44,550 bases of DNA, taken from the NCBI GenBank assembly GCA_003427395.1, contig BFEA01000069.1, positions 2,200,052 to 2,244,601 on the forward strand. The letters run 5' to 3'. Shown piece by piece: positions 8,660 through 19,869 of the stretch. The DNA is from Chara braunii (Eukaryota > Streptophyta > Charophyceae > Charales > Characeae). A program made the position numbers and the translations under genes. The notes under the pieces were generated by a model. The model had not been told where the DNA came from and made no database searches. It was given only the letters and a program-made list of their open reading frames with translations. Every line of letters starts with the position of its first letter. The stretch's first letter is position 1.

Positions 8660-11422
8660 CTACCATTGTGTCTGGTCAGTCATTTTCCATCGTTTTTCCC
8701 ATGCGTTCTCATACAGTTGTTCGAGCGACTTTGCTCTCCCAGTCGGCACCCAATATTCCGCTAACACTTGATTATAATTTTGCGAATTACAATCAATAAC
8801 CACACGAGAAAGAGCTTTGCCCACCCAGATTGGCACACCGCTAGACAGATCATCGTCGGAGGGGTGAAAGATAAGAAAAGTGTCCATGTCAACATGCACG
8901 AGGGGGTCGAAACTAGTCTTCGGGCGTTTTTTTCTTCGTCCAAGAAACAGGGGTTCCATGTCGTCGTCAATGTTGACACTGTGAGGAGAAGGTTGTTGAT
9001 CGATTTCGAGCAGCCGCGGTCGTGGCCAAAAACTTTCCTGAGGTTGTGAGGACAACCCGTTGGCGATGATCTCATCGCCATGTTTGATAACCTCCTCCCA
9101 GTAACACAAAGTTTTTTCTCCCCTACTCACCTTCTGGTCATTGTAAGTGCACCACGTCGACCGCCTACTCTCCAGCAACTCGCGGAATCGAACAACACCA
9201 TTTTTGCCATTCAAATAGTCATTTCGAGGAAGGGGTCGCACATGAGGCGGGTCAAATGGCCATGAAGGACCTGCATAGCTTTCATCGGGGNTTTGATTGA
9301 ACCAAGAAATCAGACCTTCCCCGGGCAACCAGTTGTCATCATCGCAAAACTCCTTGTACAACATGCTCGGATTATCTCCAACCATCAAAAATTTTAGCAA
9401 GTGCGGTTTAGAAATATCGGTAATGTCTGACGCAACGTACAGGTCCACTATACTAATCCAATCTTCCATCGTATCGAGGAAAATACATTTGGGAGACTTT
9501 TTGTGGTATTGCTCTATGAGCTCGAAGAACTCGTCCATAGTATAAGCGTCTACGTCTTTCAATTTCTTCGAGAAACCGCTGAAAGTAGCGTCAACGTCTG
9601 TATGGGTGTGTCCCACCAGCATGAGACCTATTTCTACCTCTTCGAAAACTCTGAACTTAACCAATGGTGCAGCCATCGCACATATGTACTTGTTCTTGTT
9701 TTCCCGCCAACAATTATCTGCTTGAATGCGCAAAGACCGTGGCAGTGGCGTCCCGCTCCCTTGAATTTCAACAAGGGTTCTCATAACACAAGTAGCGACC
9801 GTGTTCGAATCGTGTTTGAAATATGGAAACCACGTGTATACATATATACTAGGGTCTCTACCGTGTGCAATCACGCCTGTCAGATTAGTCTTCATCATCA
9901 TCTCGCGCCTAAGCGCTTTCTAGTAGTTCGCTTGACCAATATGGGGGATAGTTGTTTTCTTCTGATCCATGCCGTCAATGATGAGACACAAACGCTCGTT
10001 CGGACGAACCATAGAATCAGTTTTCGCTCGACTATAGCCCAATCTGTGTTCAACTTGCCTCCTTTGGTGTGCTTTCATATCGTCTCGAACATGTTCTCGA
10101 TCTCGAGGAAGAGCAGCATATTGTATACGTTCCTTCAGTTCATGACAGACGGCGCACTTCGTGAACGTGTTAGATTGCGCGAGGGAAATGTGGAAAAAGT
10201 GTCGCCGCCACAGTTTATAAAAGTTGGACTCAGACACGACATCGAGGCCAGCGACCAGAAAGTCTGATTTGATGGACTCATAAATTGATCTCTTCGTGAA
10301 AGCAGCCGGGAGACGAAGCTTCGGTCTGGAAACCCCACCTTGGTTAGCCACCTCATTCGGCATGCTATCTGCATGACACTCGATGAACGTTCTCATGCTG
10401 GCAAGCATGGAGACCGTTTTATCGGTTGACCGATATCTTCCCGTCAGGCCATGCTCGGAACGCACGTAACCATTGTCAAAACGCTTTTTGTAGCTGTAAA
10501 ATGTATTACGCGAGACACCGAGTACATTGCAGTACGCCCTAACGCACATCGAACATTCCAACTCCAAAGGGCGAACACATTTCTGTCCACCCTCATTTAC
10601 TGTGAAATCCTTAATACTTTTCATCCACCACTTAACTCGCTCTCCCGGACTCTTATTGTACAGTCCTTGTCTAACCTTTTGCACTTCCTCAGGTGACACA
10701 TCGTAACAACATCGAGCCTTGCAACATTCCATGCCACGCACCATGAGCAGTCTTTTTTCGGACAGCATGTTTCTCGCTCTTTTGTACAGTTCTTTCCTCC
10801 TAGCGTTCCTATTAGCCATGCTATACCTTCGTGTTTCGCCTGGCAGAGGTGCGGGCAAAATCTGCAGTATCGCCCTTCTCTCTGCATCACCTCTCCCAGA
10901 CGCTTCCGACCCAGACTGACTCTCAATTGGAATCGCATCATCACTTTGCACTTGCGTTGGACTCGCCCGTGCTATGGAAAGTTCCTCTGAAGAATAGTCG
11001 GTGGCAACCAACTTCGTACTACTAGAGCTAGCGCGAAGCAAAGGTCCACTGGAAGAGGACTGTTGTCCAGACGAGTAATCAGTGGTCACCAACCGCTCAC
11101 TCTCGTCATCAGATGATGCATAAGAAACACCCATTGGCACGCAGTTGTTGTGCGCAGAAGTTGTGGGGTGCACCTCGCGAGGAATGTGGAACTCGATCCG
11201 AGAGGTAGACGGTTCTTTGCCCGCGGATGTTTTTGCCAAATCTATAGGCAGTTGGATGCAACCTCCAAAGCTCTCACGAAAAGCGAGACTCTGTTTTTTG
11301 GGGAAAGCTGTAGCGGACTGTTGGAACGACGAACTGTCTGAAGAGGTCGTCGGGGCCAATTCCAGGTGTTGTAGTTGGTAATGCATGTCAACGGCTTGTT
11401 CAGTTTCCATAGCCTGGTTCAT
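8660..11422 (-). pseudogene. DUF7869-type protein gene, split by one TAG
   Basis: Two open frames, 500 and 413 codons, are in the same register and separated only by TAG (9920-9922) and six codons, so they are one ~920-residue protein with a single amber stop. The first part has a Ser-rich disordered N-terminus with a repeated LV.TDYSS phrase (residues ~111 and ~138), a Cys-rich block (MECCKARCC, ~231-239), a helix-turn-helix-like segment (~297-313), a CAVC zinc knuckle-like pair (~423-426) and LIIDGMDQ (~480-487). The second part carries LTGVIAHGRD, then QADNCWRENKNKY (Asp62) and GHTHTDVDATFS (Asp102/Asp104), the hallmark of the DUF7869 family. The conserved Asp residues could form an RNase H-like/DDE-type centre; this is inference. 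One ambiguous base (n, 9291) gives an unknown residue. The family is scattered in algae, plants and invertebrates and looks transposon-related. The plus-strand frame 9503-10267 is its shadow. Confidence 0.75.
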
Positions 11423-12413
11423 GCGGTCGTTCGCTGAGTCGTCTTTGGCGCTGTCATGTAACCGTCGGTGCAGCGGATGCGATTCCCGTCAGCGTAATCA
11501 ATTAATCTCTCTTGTGCGGATTGAACGGGTCATTCGAATTCGTGTTCACACCCTGCAAAACAGTGGAGCAAACTGTAAGCACGATTACTAAAGAAGTAAG
11601 GGCTAACCTCCCCCCCCCCACAGGGCGAGCTCGTCTGAAGGCGATCACAACCCCTGCAGCCAAATTGCCGCACATGGGGTGTCACAGACGATTTCACAAT
11701 CCGCGACATGCGAAGTGCGCTGACATCCGAACTCGGCAAAGATCGAAGTCCTTTGAATGCCTGAAATGCATGTGCCGAAGGGACGCCGAATTTTTCTCAC
11801 ATCGACTTCGGCGCTAAGAATTGCCCCAATAGAAAACGGAGACACCCTTCCCCCTTTTGCTTTTTATACTTTTGTAGTTGGACGTTGAAGTCTGTAGCAG
11901 CTGTCAAAGTCAAACCCCTTGACCTTTTTAAAGGCCTCCGCAGATGGAACTCAGCTGCTACAAAGGGCCTTGGCCCCCCTACCCGTCGCTCCCGCAGGTA
12001 GTTGAAGAGGGTAGGTACCGCAACCGTCTTGGCGGTTGTTTAGCGTCGAGACGCAAGTCCCTCAAGGCGCGTGTCAGCCGACACTTGAGTGTCGAATGAG
12101 ACCCTCGACAACGCCGAGGGCCACGCGAGTATGGATAACATATAACATGCCATCGCTTCGATAGTTTGCGAACTCATGCATGACCAGTGTTTATGAGGAA
12201 GCCTGTAATGCGGCCCACATTAATAGATGTCTACCTCGCGCTGCCTGCATGTGGTCGGTGATATTTGGTTATAGGTCGGACACTCCACGGGCCAGGCGTG
12301 AATCTTTGTTGTTAATTTGTCGACACATTTTTGTTTGTATGTTGCGCCCAGTAGGACGTGTCCTATCAGGAGTTAGACGTGCACAATGGACGGTCGAACT
12401 GTCGCGTACCACA
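11423..12413. other. Gene-free upstream flank of the DUF7869-type gene
   Basis: No frame with a recognisable domain. The stretch holds a run of C (11,612-11,620) and GC-rich, CGA-rich sequence. The promoter of the minus-strand DUF7869-type gene would be expected here, but no TATA box could be assigned with confidence. Confidence 0.35.
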
Positions 12414-12437
12414 GAAGTCCGCCGGGATCCAAACTTC
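12414..12437 (+). repeat. 24-bp palindromic motif (P24), first copy
   Basis: GAAGTCCGCCGGGATCCAAACTTC: left arm GAAGTYCG and right arm CGAACTTC are complementary around an 8-nt centre containing GGATC. This is the first of at least 25 similar sites in the window. Confidence 0.8.
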
Positions 12438-12549
12438 GCAGAAATGGAATCGACGGCTAACCGGTTATTATCGGGTCACTGTGAACTGACTGTCGGCCAG
12501 TCGTCATAATGAATGCAAGGCTATGAGAGGCAGGAGACAAAAGAGAACA

Positions 12550-14963
12550 TGGCTCAATGACCCTCAGCCGACCCCTGCAAACCCCGAGTAACTGCACGTC
12601 GATTTGAAGGTTGTGTGCTGGCACTCAAAGCCTTTGCAGCCCGCGCAGCTTCGATACCGAAGCGCCTTCGCAATGTCGACACCCGACTGCGCGAACCGCA
12701 AAGCACGCCGTGCCAGAAGCATGACAGTGACTAAACCACATTTATCGCGATGATTGTTTTTATTGGAGGGCAACGAAGATCGACGGCATACCGGAAATGG
12801 ACTCGGCCACTAACACCGTCATCAACACCAATAAACCCCTTTTAGGGCAATTCACAAGGCGAGCACTTCTGCGCACTACCAGGCCGCCGGCATTGAAGAC
12901 GGATGGGGAAGTCGAAGCTGTTGAAAATAACGGTCAGATTTACGCGGAGCCTCAAAGTTCGCCCGGATCCGATATTTGGCGGGCGTTGGAGTAGCCAGGA
13001 ACCTGTTTTCGCGCGGCCGGTGCCAGTGGAAGGGAGCGCCAGCGGGTGCATACAAGGAACACTATGTCTGGGCGCACAGAAGGAAGGCTCTGCCGCTCTC
13101 AAGTTTTCATTGTACAATAGCACACGCAGAACAAAGGGTAATGGTGGATGCACCACCACACAATTCGGCGCAGCGCGACCCCAAACTGACCCCTATAAAC
13201 ACCGATTCTCACCATTGTCTAATCAGATGTACTAGCACAAGAGGTTGTCGAACTCGGACATGTACACTGCGCAGACACGAAAAATTTAGAAATGGATGAA
13301 AGATCCCCCCTGCAACCCCTCCAAACCCTGATTCGGCCAGTTGACAAGGTAACCCCCGATTCGCGCATCGGGAACGTCGACGTGCGACAGCGCGAACCGG
13401 ACTGCCCGCAGAAACACGAGCATGTCTGCGACAAGACTCCGCGCACCACGACGGTGAAAACCCTTGGGGGGTTTCGAAGATCGATGGCACACCGATAACG
13501 GACACAGCCGTTGTCACCGTCGGCAACCCCCATAAACCCTTTCAAGGGCATTTCAGAAGGCGAGCAATTTTCCGCACCCACAATCCTCTTGCAATCAAGT
13601 CACACTCGAAGCTCCAGGCGTCATGCGAAGGACGGTTAGATTTGCACAGATCCTCAAAGCCCTCTAGGATCCGAACTTGGGGGACTCGCTTGCAGCGAGT
13701 AACATGTTTTCGCGCGGCTGTAGGTATTGGAACGGGTGGTTGGCGTTTGCACAGAAGCAGGCGACGCTTGGGCGCACCACATTTCGGAGAGGCTCATTGC
13801 CGCCCGCAACCGACCCCCACAAACCCCGATTACCTGTGCCCTCACTGCAGATTTCTGTGGCAAGAAATTTGTTCGAACCAACACAGGAATCCGGCCGCTT
13901 GCAAGTCCGGAGTGCGACAAACGCCGAGGTCTGCGTAATGCGAGCAATTTTGCGCACCCATAGGCCTCTGATAATCAGATCACACTCGATAGTCGAGGCC
14001 GTCGTAACGGGCGGTTAAATTTCTCGCGGGACCTCAAAGTCCGTCGGAATCCGAACTTGGCGGTTGCTGGACTGGCGAGGAACTAGTTTGTGCGGGGGAT
14101 GTCGGATGTTTCGAGGATGGGTGTTAAAGTGCACAGAAGGAACGCTATGCGTGTCTGCATGGTCAGGGAGGCCCTGCTGCTTCTCACAAGTGTCTGTTCG
14201 ACGAGAGCACGCACAACAGAAATGGTAGGTGCACCACGTCAGAAATCGGCGCAGCGCGGCCCCCAATAGACCCCCATAGACGCCGATTCTCCCCACCGAC
14301 AAAGCGAGCTTTTGCGCCGATTCAGTCAGAAATGTTCTGATCCGTGATGACAATGACTGGACCCACCAAAAACAAAATACCATGCCTGGTGGCCCCCCCT
14401 GCAACCCCATCTAACGACGATTCGTACAGTCGACAAGGCGAGGCCCAACTCACTCGTTGCCAACGTCGACATATGATAGTGGGAACCGCCATGCGGGCGG
14501 AGACACTGGAATGTCGGCGGCCAGATTGCATGCATGTCGATGACGACACCACCGTCGGCAACCCCCTTAAACCCCAATGAGGCAATTCGACAGGGTGGCA
14601 CTTTTGCGCACCCAAAGGTCTCTGGCGACCACAACACATGCGAAAGGCCAGGCCGTCGGAAATGGCCGGTTAGATTTAAGTCGAACCTCGAAGTCCGGTG
14701 AGATCCAAACTTGGTGGTCGCCGGAATAGAGAGGAATGGGTTTCTTCGCGGCAAGTCGCATATTGGACGGGCTGATTAGCGGGAAACGAGACGATCCACA
14801 TCTGAGCTTCAGTGGACATAACCAAAACCCGTCGTTAAGCACCCTTAAACAGCCCCTACGACCCCCAATTAGTCCCGCAGACAAGGCGAGCTCGCACTCG
14901 GGCAATGGCAGGTTTCACAACCAGGTTCATGGGGGTCAATGAAATTCCACAAGATCCGAACTT
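12550..14963 (+). repeat. Diverged repeat array with CCCC-rich spacers (four core units)
   Basis: Four core units begin near 12,858, 13,560, 13,940 and 14,590. Each has, in order: GGCGAGCAATTTTGCGCACCC or a variant, a short variable segment, CGGTTAGATTT, a P24-like site with GGATCCGAACTTGG, then (GCGAGGAAC) and often TGTTTTCGCGCGGC. Between cores are C-rich phrases such as CAACCCCCATAAACCCC and CAAACCCCGATT, about ten times. Spacing of the cores is about 700, 380 and 650 bp, so a simple period is not kept. Frames through the array are short and shift from unit to unit, which argues against coding function. The units may be remnants of a nested or satellite-like non-autonomous element. Confidence 0.75.
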
Positions 14964-15005
14964 GCCCTCGGTTCCACTGAGGGACCACGAACGGGTGCCG
15001 ACCAC

Positions 15006-15271
15006 GAAGTCCGCCCGGATCCGAACTTGACATCTGTTGCTGCGTGTCAACCGGGAGCATGACACACTTTGTTTTTGCTCGGGTCCCAGTGATAGGATTG
15101 TTTTTTTGCGGGAACGCCACCCAAAGAACAATCATGTACCCAGGACTCCGTAAAGATCCATGCAAACCGTAAGCGCGTGATTTCAGCGATGCGGTCGAAA
15201 CAACAATAATCATGCGAGCAGCTCGCGACTTCGCATGCTTCAGATCGCAAGTTCGTCGGGATCCGAACTTC
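15006..15271 (+). repeat. Two further P24 copies
   Basis: Good matches to the palindromic motif lie at 15,006-15,028 (GAAGTCCGCCCGGATCCGAACTT) in shortened form and at 15,249-15,271, where the core is GTTCGTCGGGATCCGAACTT. Both are in the forward orientation. The second lies about 70 bp before the large fold-back element. Confidence 0.75.
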
Positions 15272-15339
15272 GCGTTGTCGCCCTCGCACGGTTACAACTG
15301 GCAGGGCGTTCTGAACTATCGACCCCACGCCGTAAAGCT

Positions 15340-15721
15340 GGAAACTTTCTCGCAAAAGCTAGTCATCAGGGCACCCGGGAACGGCATTGTGACTACGAAC
15401 GCGAAACCAACAACCGCCAAAAAAAAAACGTTGAGTCGCGTGTGAAAACCTGGCGAAAATGGAACTTCGGATGCCGGCGAACTACAACAATCATGCGCTG
15501 TTTTCTCACAGGCGCGTGCTCTCCCAACAGCCGCGCGACGGCCACACAATGCCACTTTCGTGAGAGCACTGCGCATGATTGCTGTAGTTCACCGGTATCC
15601 GAACTTCCCATCTCGCCAGGCAACCACACGCGACTCGCCTTTTTATGTTTGGCGGTTGTTGGTTTCGCGCTTGCAGTCACAATGGCGACCCCCCGTTCCC
15701 CGATGAATAAGACGTTTCCCG
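15340..15721. repeat. Fold-back element, ~165-bp inverted arms with a ~50-nt loop
   Basis: The left arm (15,340-15,509) and right arm (15,560-15,721) are complementary. Matching phrases include GCGAAACCAACAACCGCCAA / TTGGCGGTTGTTGGTTTCGC, GAGTCGCGTGTG / CACACGCGACTC, CCTGGCGA / TCGCCAGG, and CAATCATGCGC / GCGCATGATTG. The loop (15,510-15,559) is unrelated. A degenerate P24 motif sits in each arm (near 15,463-15,486 and 15,583-15,606). The structure is that of a MITE or fold-back transposon without coding capacity. The arms have diverged at roughly one base in six to eight, so it is not recent. Confidence 0.88.
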
Positions 15722-16279
15722 GAGGCGGCCGGGTTGTTTATTATTGAACGAGGCCATGTTTTCGTGTTGAGGTTTTCGTCACGAAACATGAGGCGCTCAC
15801 GTCGAAGAAACAGCATCGTCATTGCAGCGAGCGGTGTTGTCGTTCTCCATCGTGTGCACGCAACGTGTGCATTCTTCGTCTAGGAGCCCGCGGATGTTGC
15901 GCGCACAGTACTGGCATTTGTCGTACGCAATGTGCTGTCGCGTCCCTCACGACCTGCGCCAGAGCGCGCGCTCAACATCCGTGGCCTCTATGGTGGATCA
16001 TGTGCACGTTGTGTGCGCAGGATGGAGACGACACCAACTCTCCCGGGATTAACGTCATAGTCTCTACGGGGAGGGAGGCACAAGTGTTGTGATGAGAACA
16101 TGAACACGAAACGATGATCCCATCCTGTTGATGAACACCATCCCTCTCACTGCACGCCACGTGGACGGTGGACATCCTTCGCACGGTGACCACCGTGCGA
16201 TGCTTAATACCAACCCTGGTAGCGCGCAGCCAATGTGGCGCCCGCTTGTCTTTCACCACACTCGCCGCGACTACTGTCT

Positions 16280-16352
16280 GTCCTACAAGGGATTCGAACC
16301 ATCAGTCGTGGATTTGCAGTCCAATGCATCTCCTTTGTGTTAACCAACCTCT
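16280..16352 (-). tRNA. tRNA-Cys(GCA)-like sequence, probably a pseudogene
   Basis: The minus strand reads GGTTAACACAAAGGAG, then ATTGGACTGCAAATCCA, giving an anticodon loop CTGCAAA with anticodon GCA, then GATGGTTCGAATCCC as a T-arm with one mismatch. The D-arm and anticodon arm resemble organelle-type Cys tRNAs more than a nuclear one. The acceptor ends (around GGTTGGT and GTAGGAC) pair poorly, and the D-stem has mismatches, so a functional tRNA is unlikely. It could be an organellar insertion or a tRNA-derived SINE head. Conserved D- and T-arm positions match the internal A and B boxes of polymerase III only partly. Confidence 0.45.
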
Positions 16353-16748
16353 GAACTGTTTGATGAGAAAAGCAAACGTGCGAGGAACGTTTCGCGACGG
16401 GATCTCGTGTTCTGCTGGAAAAAGGCGATTTCATGTTTGCCTCAACCACGCGGGAGTGTTTCGCAATGTTCAGTATGGCCACCACGTGGGAGTGTTTTGC
16501 AATGTTCAGTTGGCTCGTTTTCAATGCCAAGCCAAGTAGGAATCATGGGGCCTGTCGCGAGGAACGAAGGAGTGAGAAGAGAAGGAAATACAGAAACCAT
16601 GTGGCCCAACGCCAACCTTAGCAGGAATCATGCGGGCGATCACGTGGAACGAGCGAGAGGGAAGCAGAAGGGAACACAGTGACCGTGTGCCCCAATGTCT
16701 TCGTCATCCGTTCCCTCCGTCCCCGCCACTTGTGACACGTGGCACGAC
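16353..16748. other. Gene-free stretch with short duplicated phrases
   Basis: Contains a direct repeat of the form ACCACGYGGGAGTGTTTYGCAATGTTCAGT (near 16,446-16,510). AGGAATCATGGGGCCTGTCGCGAGGAACGAA-like text recurs beyond the trinucleotide tract at about 17,110-17,140, so the tract sits inside a duplicated segment. No gene was seen. Confidence 0.45.
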
Positions 16749-16940
16749 ATGATGATAATGAAGATGTTGATGATGATGATGATGATGATGTTGATTACGA
16801 TGCAGATGATGATGATGATGATGATGATGAGGAGGACGGTGGCGATGTTGATGACTACGACGATGTCGATGATGATGATGATGATGTAGATGACGATGAT
16901 GATGTTGATGATGTTGTTGATGATGTTGTTGATGATGATG

Positions 16941-16976
<36 letters not shown>

Positions 16977-17038
16977 GTGTTGATGATGATGACAACGATG
17001 ATGATGATGACGATGACGATGAGGATGAGGATGATGAC

Positions 17039-17102
<64 letters not shown>
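16749..17102. repeat. (GAT)n/(ATG)n trinucleotide tract, ~350 bp
   Basis: An interrupted GAT repeat encodes poly-Asp, poly-Met, poly-His, poly-Ile or poly-Ser depending on frame and strand. Interruptions (GTT, GAC, GAG) lie mostly in the first two thirds, while the last ~65 bp are pure. The open frames through it are not credible genes. Confidence 0.95.
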
Positions 17103-18619
17103 GTAAGCAAGAGTCATGGGGCCGCTCGCGAGGAACGAACAAGTGGGAAGCAAAAGGGCATACAGAAACCATGTGCCCCAATGTCATCGACATCCATTCC
17201 CGCTGTCCCCGCAACTTGCAACACGTGGCGTGACACGGCTGCCCCCATGCGCCGACAAGCATGTGCGACGGCTGACACGCGGGCAGGCAGAAAACCACTT
17301 TACCTTAACGAGGGCACAGCGCACACGATGGCGCAGCTCTTTGACGGGGCACAATTCTTAGACGAGGGGCAGTTCTTCGACGATGGCGAAGCACACACGA
17401 TGGCGCGACTATTCGACAAGGGCTGAGCACAGACCACGACGGCCACTTGCTAACACAGAACGCAAAGTCGGAATGTCAAAGCGCTGACAGCTGGACCCCA
17501 TTAGCGGGCAGAAGGACGGGAAAGAGTTGGCGACGAGAGGGAACCCTTACACCCACGCCCACAGACACGTGGTGCAACAGCGGAGCAGCGAAGGCGACGG
17601 AGGAGGTCGCCGAAGGGACGTGGCGCGCAAATGCGCTCGTCAGGCTGGAGATGCGAATGGGCTGCACCGAACCCCAGGCAGCGGAGCCCCGAACTGTCAT
17701 CGCACCCCATGAAAAGACCCGCCTGTGTCGCCCTGCGTGGCCTCAGACCCCGCTCGCCAGGCAGGAGACGAGAATGGTCGTGAACCCCTCGAACCTCCCC
17801 TTCCCCCCCCCCCCCCCCCCCCCCCCCCCACCAAAGGACTGAAAAATATAAGCTGCCCCCCCGCGCTGCCTGGGACCCCCTCGAGCGGGGCCCGCGAACC
17901 CGATGACACGAACGCGAGAGGACAGGAACACGGGCGCTTTTTTTAATGACGCCCGGGAAGGGCTAGCCCGCAGGCACTTGTTTGTCATGTCACGCTCACC
18001 GTCGGGGAAATTTCGACGCGCAGCCACCGTTCGATGCGGGGATCGAACAGTCGTGCGGTGGTGTACGGACCCTGCGCGAAATTCCAAAACGGAAGGCCTG
18101 AGGGGGCCTCGAGTCCCGCGTGCCTACAAGTGCGAGCGGCGCCCTGGGCATTAACGATGCTTTCTGCGTTTTTGCTGGGGAGATGCTGCCCGACGGAAGC
18201 CTCGCACCGCCACTGCCGTCAACAACACCACCCCGCACAACTGGAGCGCCATAGCTGGCAAAGCGAAGGGACAGCCATTCCTCACCGCGCTCGTTTCCTG
18301 GCACTGGCGCACCCCGCAGGCCCTCGCGTCTCCCTTCACCTTTGAAGTCGCTGTCCACGTCATGTTCGACGTCGCGTGTCGACACTTCCGGCGCCCATCA
18401 CTCCACGCAGTGCCATCGCAAACACAAAGCACTCCACGCAGTACACTCACGAACAAAAAGCACAAGCCATAAGGTCGACAGAGTGCTGACTGGATTGACG
18501 ACGGGGTTTGGGCGCATCTCCACTTGACAGTATCACACGGTGAGTGCGCCCGCAGCAGGGTGTTTGTGTGCGCGTGCGGTTGGGTTTTCTGATGATATGC
18601 TCGCGCAGATTGAAAGAGT
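17103..18619. other. Gene-free GC-rich stretch with a 27-base poly-C run
   Basis: GC-rich sequence without a recognisable domain in any frame, although many frames are open by composition. A homopolymer of 27 C lies at 17,803-17,829. A short tandem phrase CGAYGRGGCRCACGATGGCGC occurs twice near 17,310-17,410. Confidence 0.4.
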
Positions 18620-18912
18620 TCGTGTTTGCGTGTGTGCGGGTGGGTGTGTGTGTGTGTGTGTTTGTGTGCGAGTGTGTGTTTGTGCGTGCTCGTGTGTGTC
18701 TGTGTGATTGTTTGTGTGTGTGTGTATTCAAGTGCGTGTTTTATTGTGTGTGTGGTTGTATGACGTGTCTACCACACGCGCGAGGCAGGATCGTGCACGT
18801 GTCTGTACCTAAGGGGTGTGTGTAAGTGTGGGCGCCGTGTGTGGGCGCGCGCGTGTGTGTGTGTGTGCGTGTGCCTCTCTGTACGTATTTGTGCGTGTGT
18901 GTGTGGTTGCGC
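18620..18912. repeat. Degenerate GT-rich tract
   Basis: About 290 bp of interrupted TGTG/GCGTGTGT sequence, separated by a non-repetitive island at about 18,755-18,820. Purine-pyrimidine alternation of this kind can adopt Z-DNA. It produces artefactual Cys-Val frames. Confidence 0.8.
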
Positions 18913-19076
18913 ACATTGAACGCGCGGAGATGCGCACGAAGGTGTGCGGTCAGGGATGATTGACATGTTTTGCACTTCTACTCTACTTCTGCTGCAATCG
19001 GGGATGAGAGGTGCAAAATATCCAACGATTGTGCAGGTTTTAATGCAGAACTGTAATCCGGTGTGCTCCTGCTGTA

Positions 19077-19700
19077 CTCAACTGACGAATCACGAAAGGT
19101 TGTATCGAACACGCGGTGGCCAATCACGAAATACAATCACATCTTGAGCACTGACCACACTCGATATGATCCTTTGTGCTGTCCCAATGTCATATCCGCC
19201 GATCTGCCCAATGGATGATCAATTAAAACACGCGGTGGAAATGTCGACACAGCGAACGCATCCGTCGACCAATTGCGAAACACGATCAGATCACTCGTGA
19301 TCAGTCGATTCATCTTGTCTGCCGTGCCGACGTTATCACCGCGTGTTTTTTTTTTTTTTTTTTGTGCGTGAGAGTGTGTGAGCTTCTACTGTATTCAACT
19401 AACCAACAAAGAAAGCTCCGGTCGAACACGTGGTGACAATGTCTAGAACATACACGCGATGAACCGACCCATCACGAAACATAAGCCGACGCCTCGCGAT
19501 CGGGTGATTGATGTTGTTTGCTGTCCGAATAATATCGCCCCTGATCCGCCTAATGGATGATTAATCAGTGCACGAGGAGACAACATCGGGATCGCAAACG
19601 CATCCAACCGACCAATCGCAAAACGCTAACAGATTACTCGCAATTGGTCGATTGATCGTGTGTGTCGTCCCGACGTTGTCACCGCGTGTGTGTTTCGCTT
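19077..19700 (+). repeat. Tandem pair of ~320-350 bp repeats with inverted ACACGCGGTG ends
   Basis: Two copies can be followed: CAACTGACGAATCACGAAAG / CAACTAACCAACAAAGAAAG at 19,079 and 19,392, then CGATCTGCCCAATGGATGAT / TGATCCGCCTAATGGATGAT at 19,200 and 19,541, then GCGAACGCATCCG / GCAAACGCATCCA. Inside each unit ACACGCGGTG-type sequence on one side is mirrored by CACCGCGTGT on the other (19,227-19,237 with 19,337-19,347; a degenerate pair in the second unit), about 110 bp apart. A T-run of 18 lies at 19,346-19,363. Non-coding. Confidence 0.7.
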
Positions 19701-19869
19701 GTCTCAATGGCAACATCAAAACACACGCAGCGATGTTCGTGTTTGTGTGTGTGTGCGTGTGCGTGCGAGTGCTGTTTGAGCACCGTAACCTGCTATGTGT
19801 TCCGGCAGGCGATGTGCGTGTGCGTGCGTCTGTGCGCCTGCATGTGCGCGTGCGCGATCAACCCCTCGG

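Noticed and set aside
9503-10267. 254-codon plus-strand frame
   Set aside because: Antisense of the DUF7869-type gene; no domain.
16640-17298. Long poly-Ile, poly-His, poly-Ser and poly-Asp frames
   Set aside because: They are translations of the GAT trinucleotide tract in different frames.
18544-18975. Cys/Val-rich and Thr/His-rich frames
   Set aside because: They are produced by the GT-rich tract.
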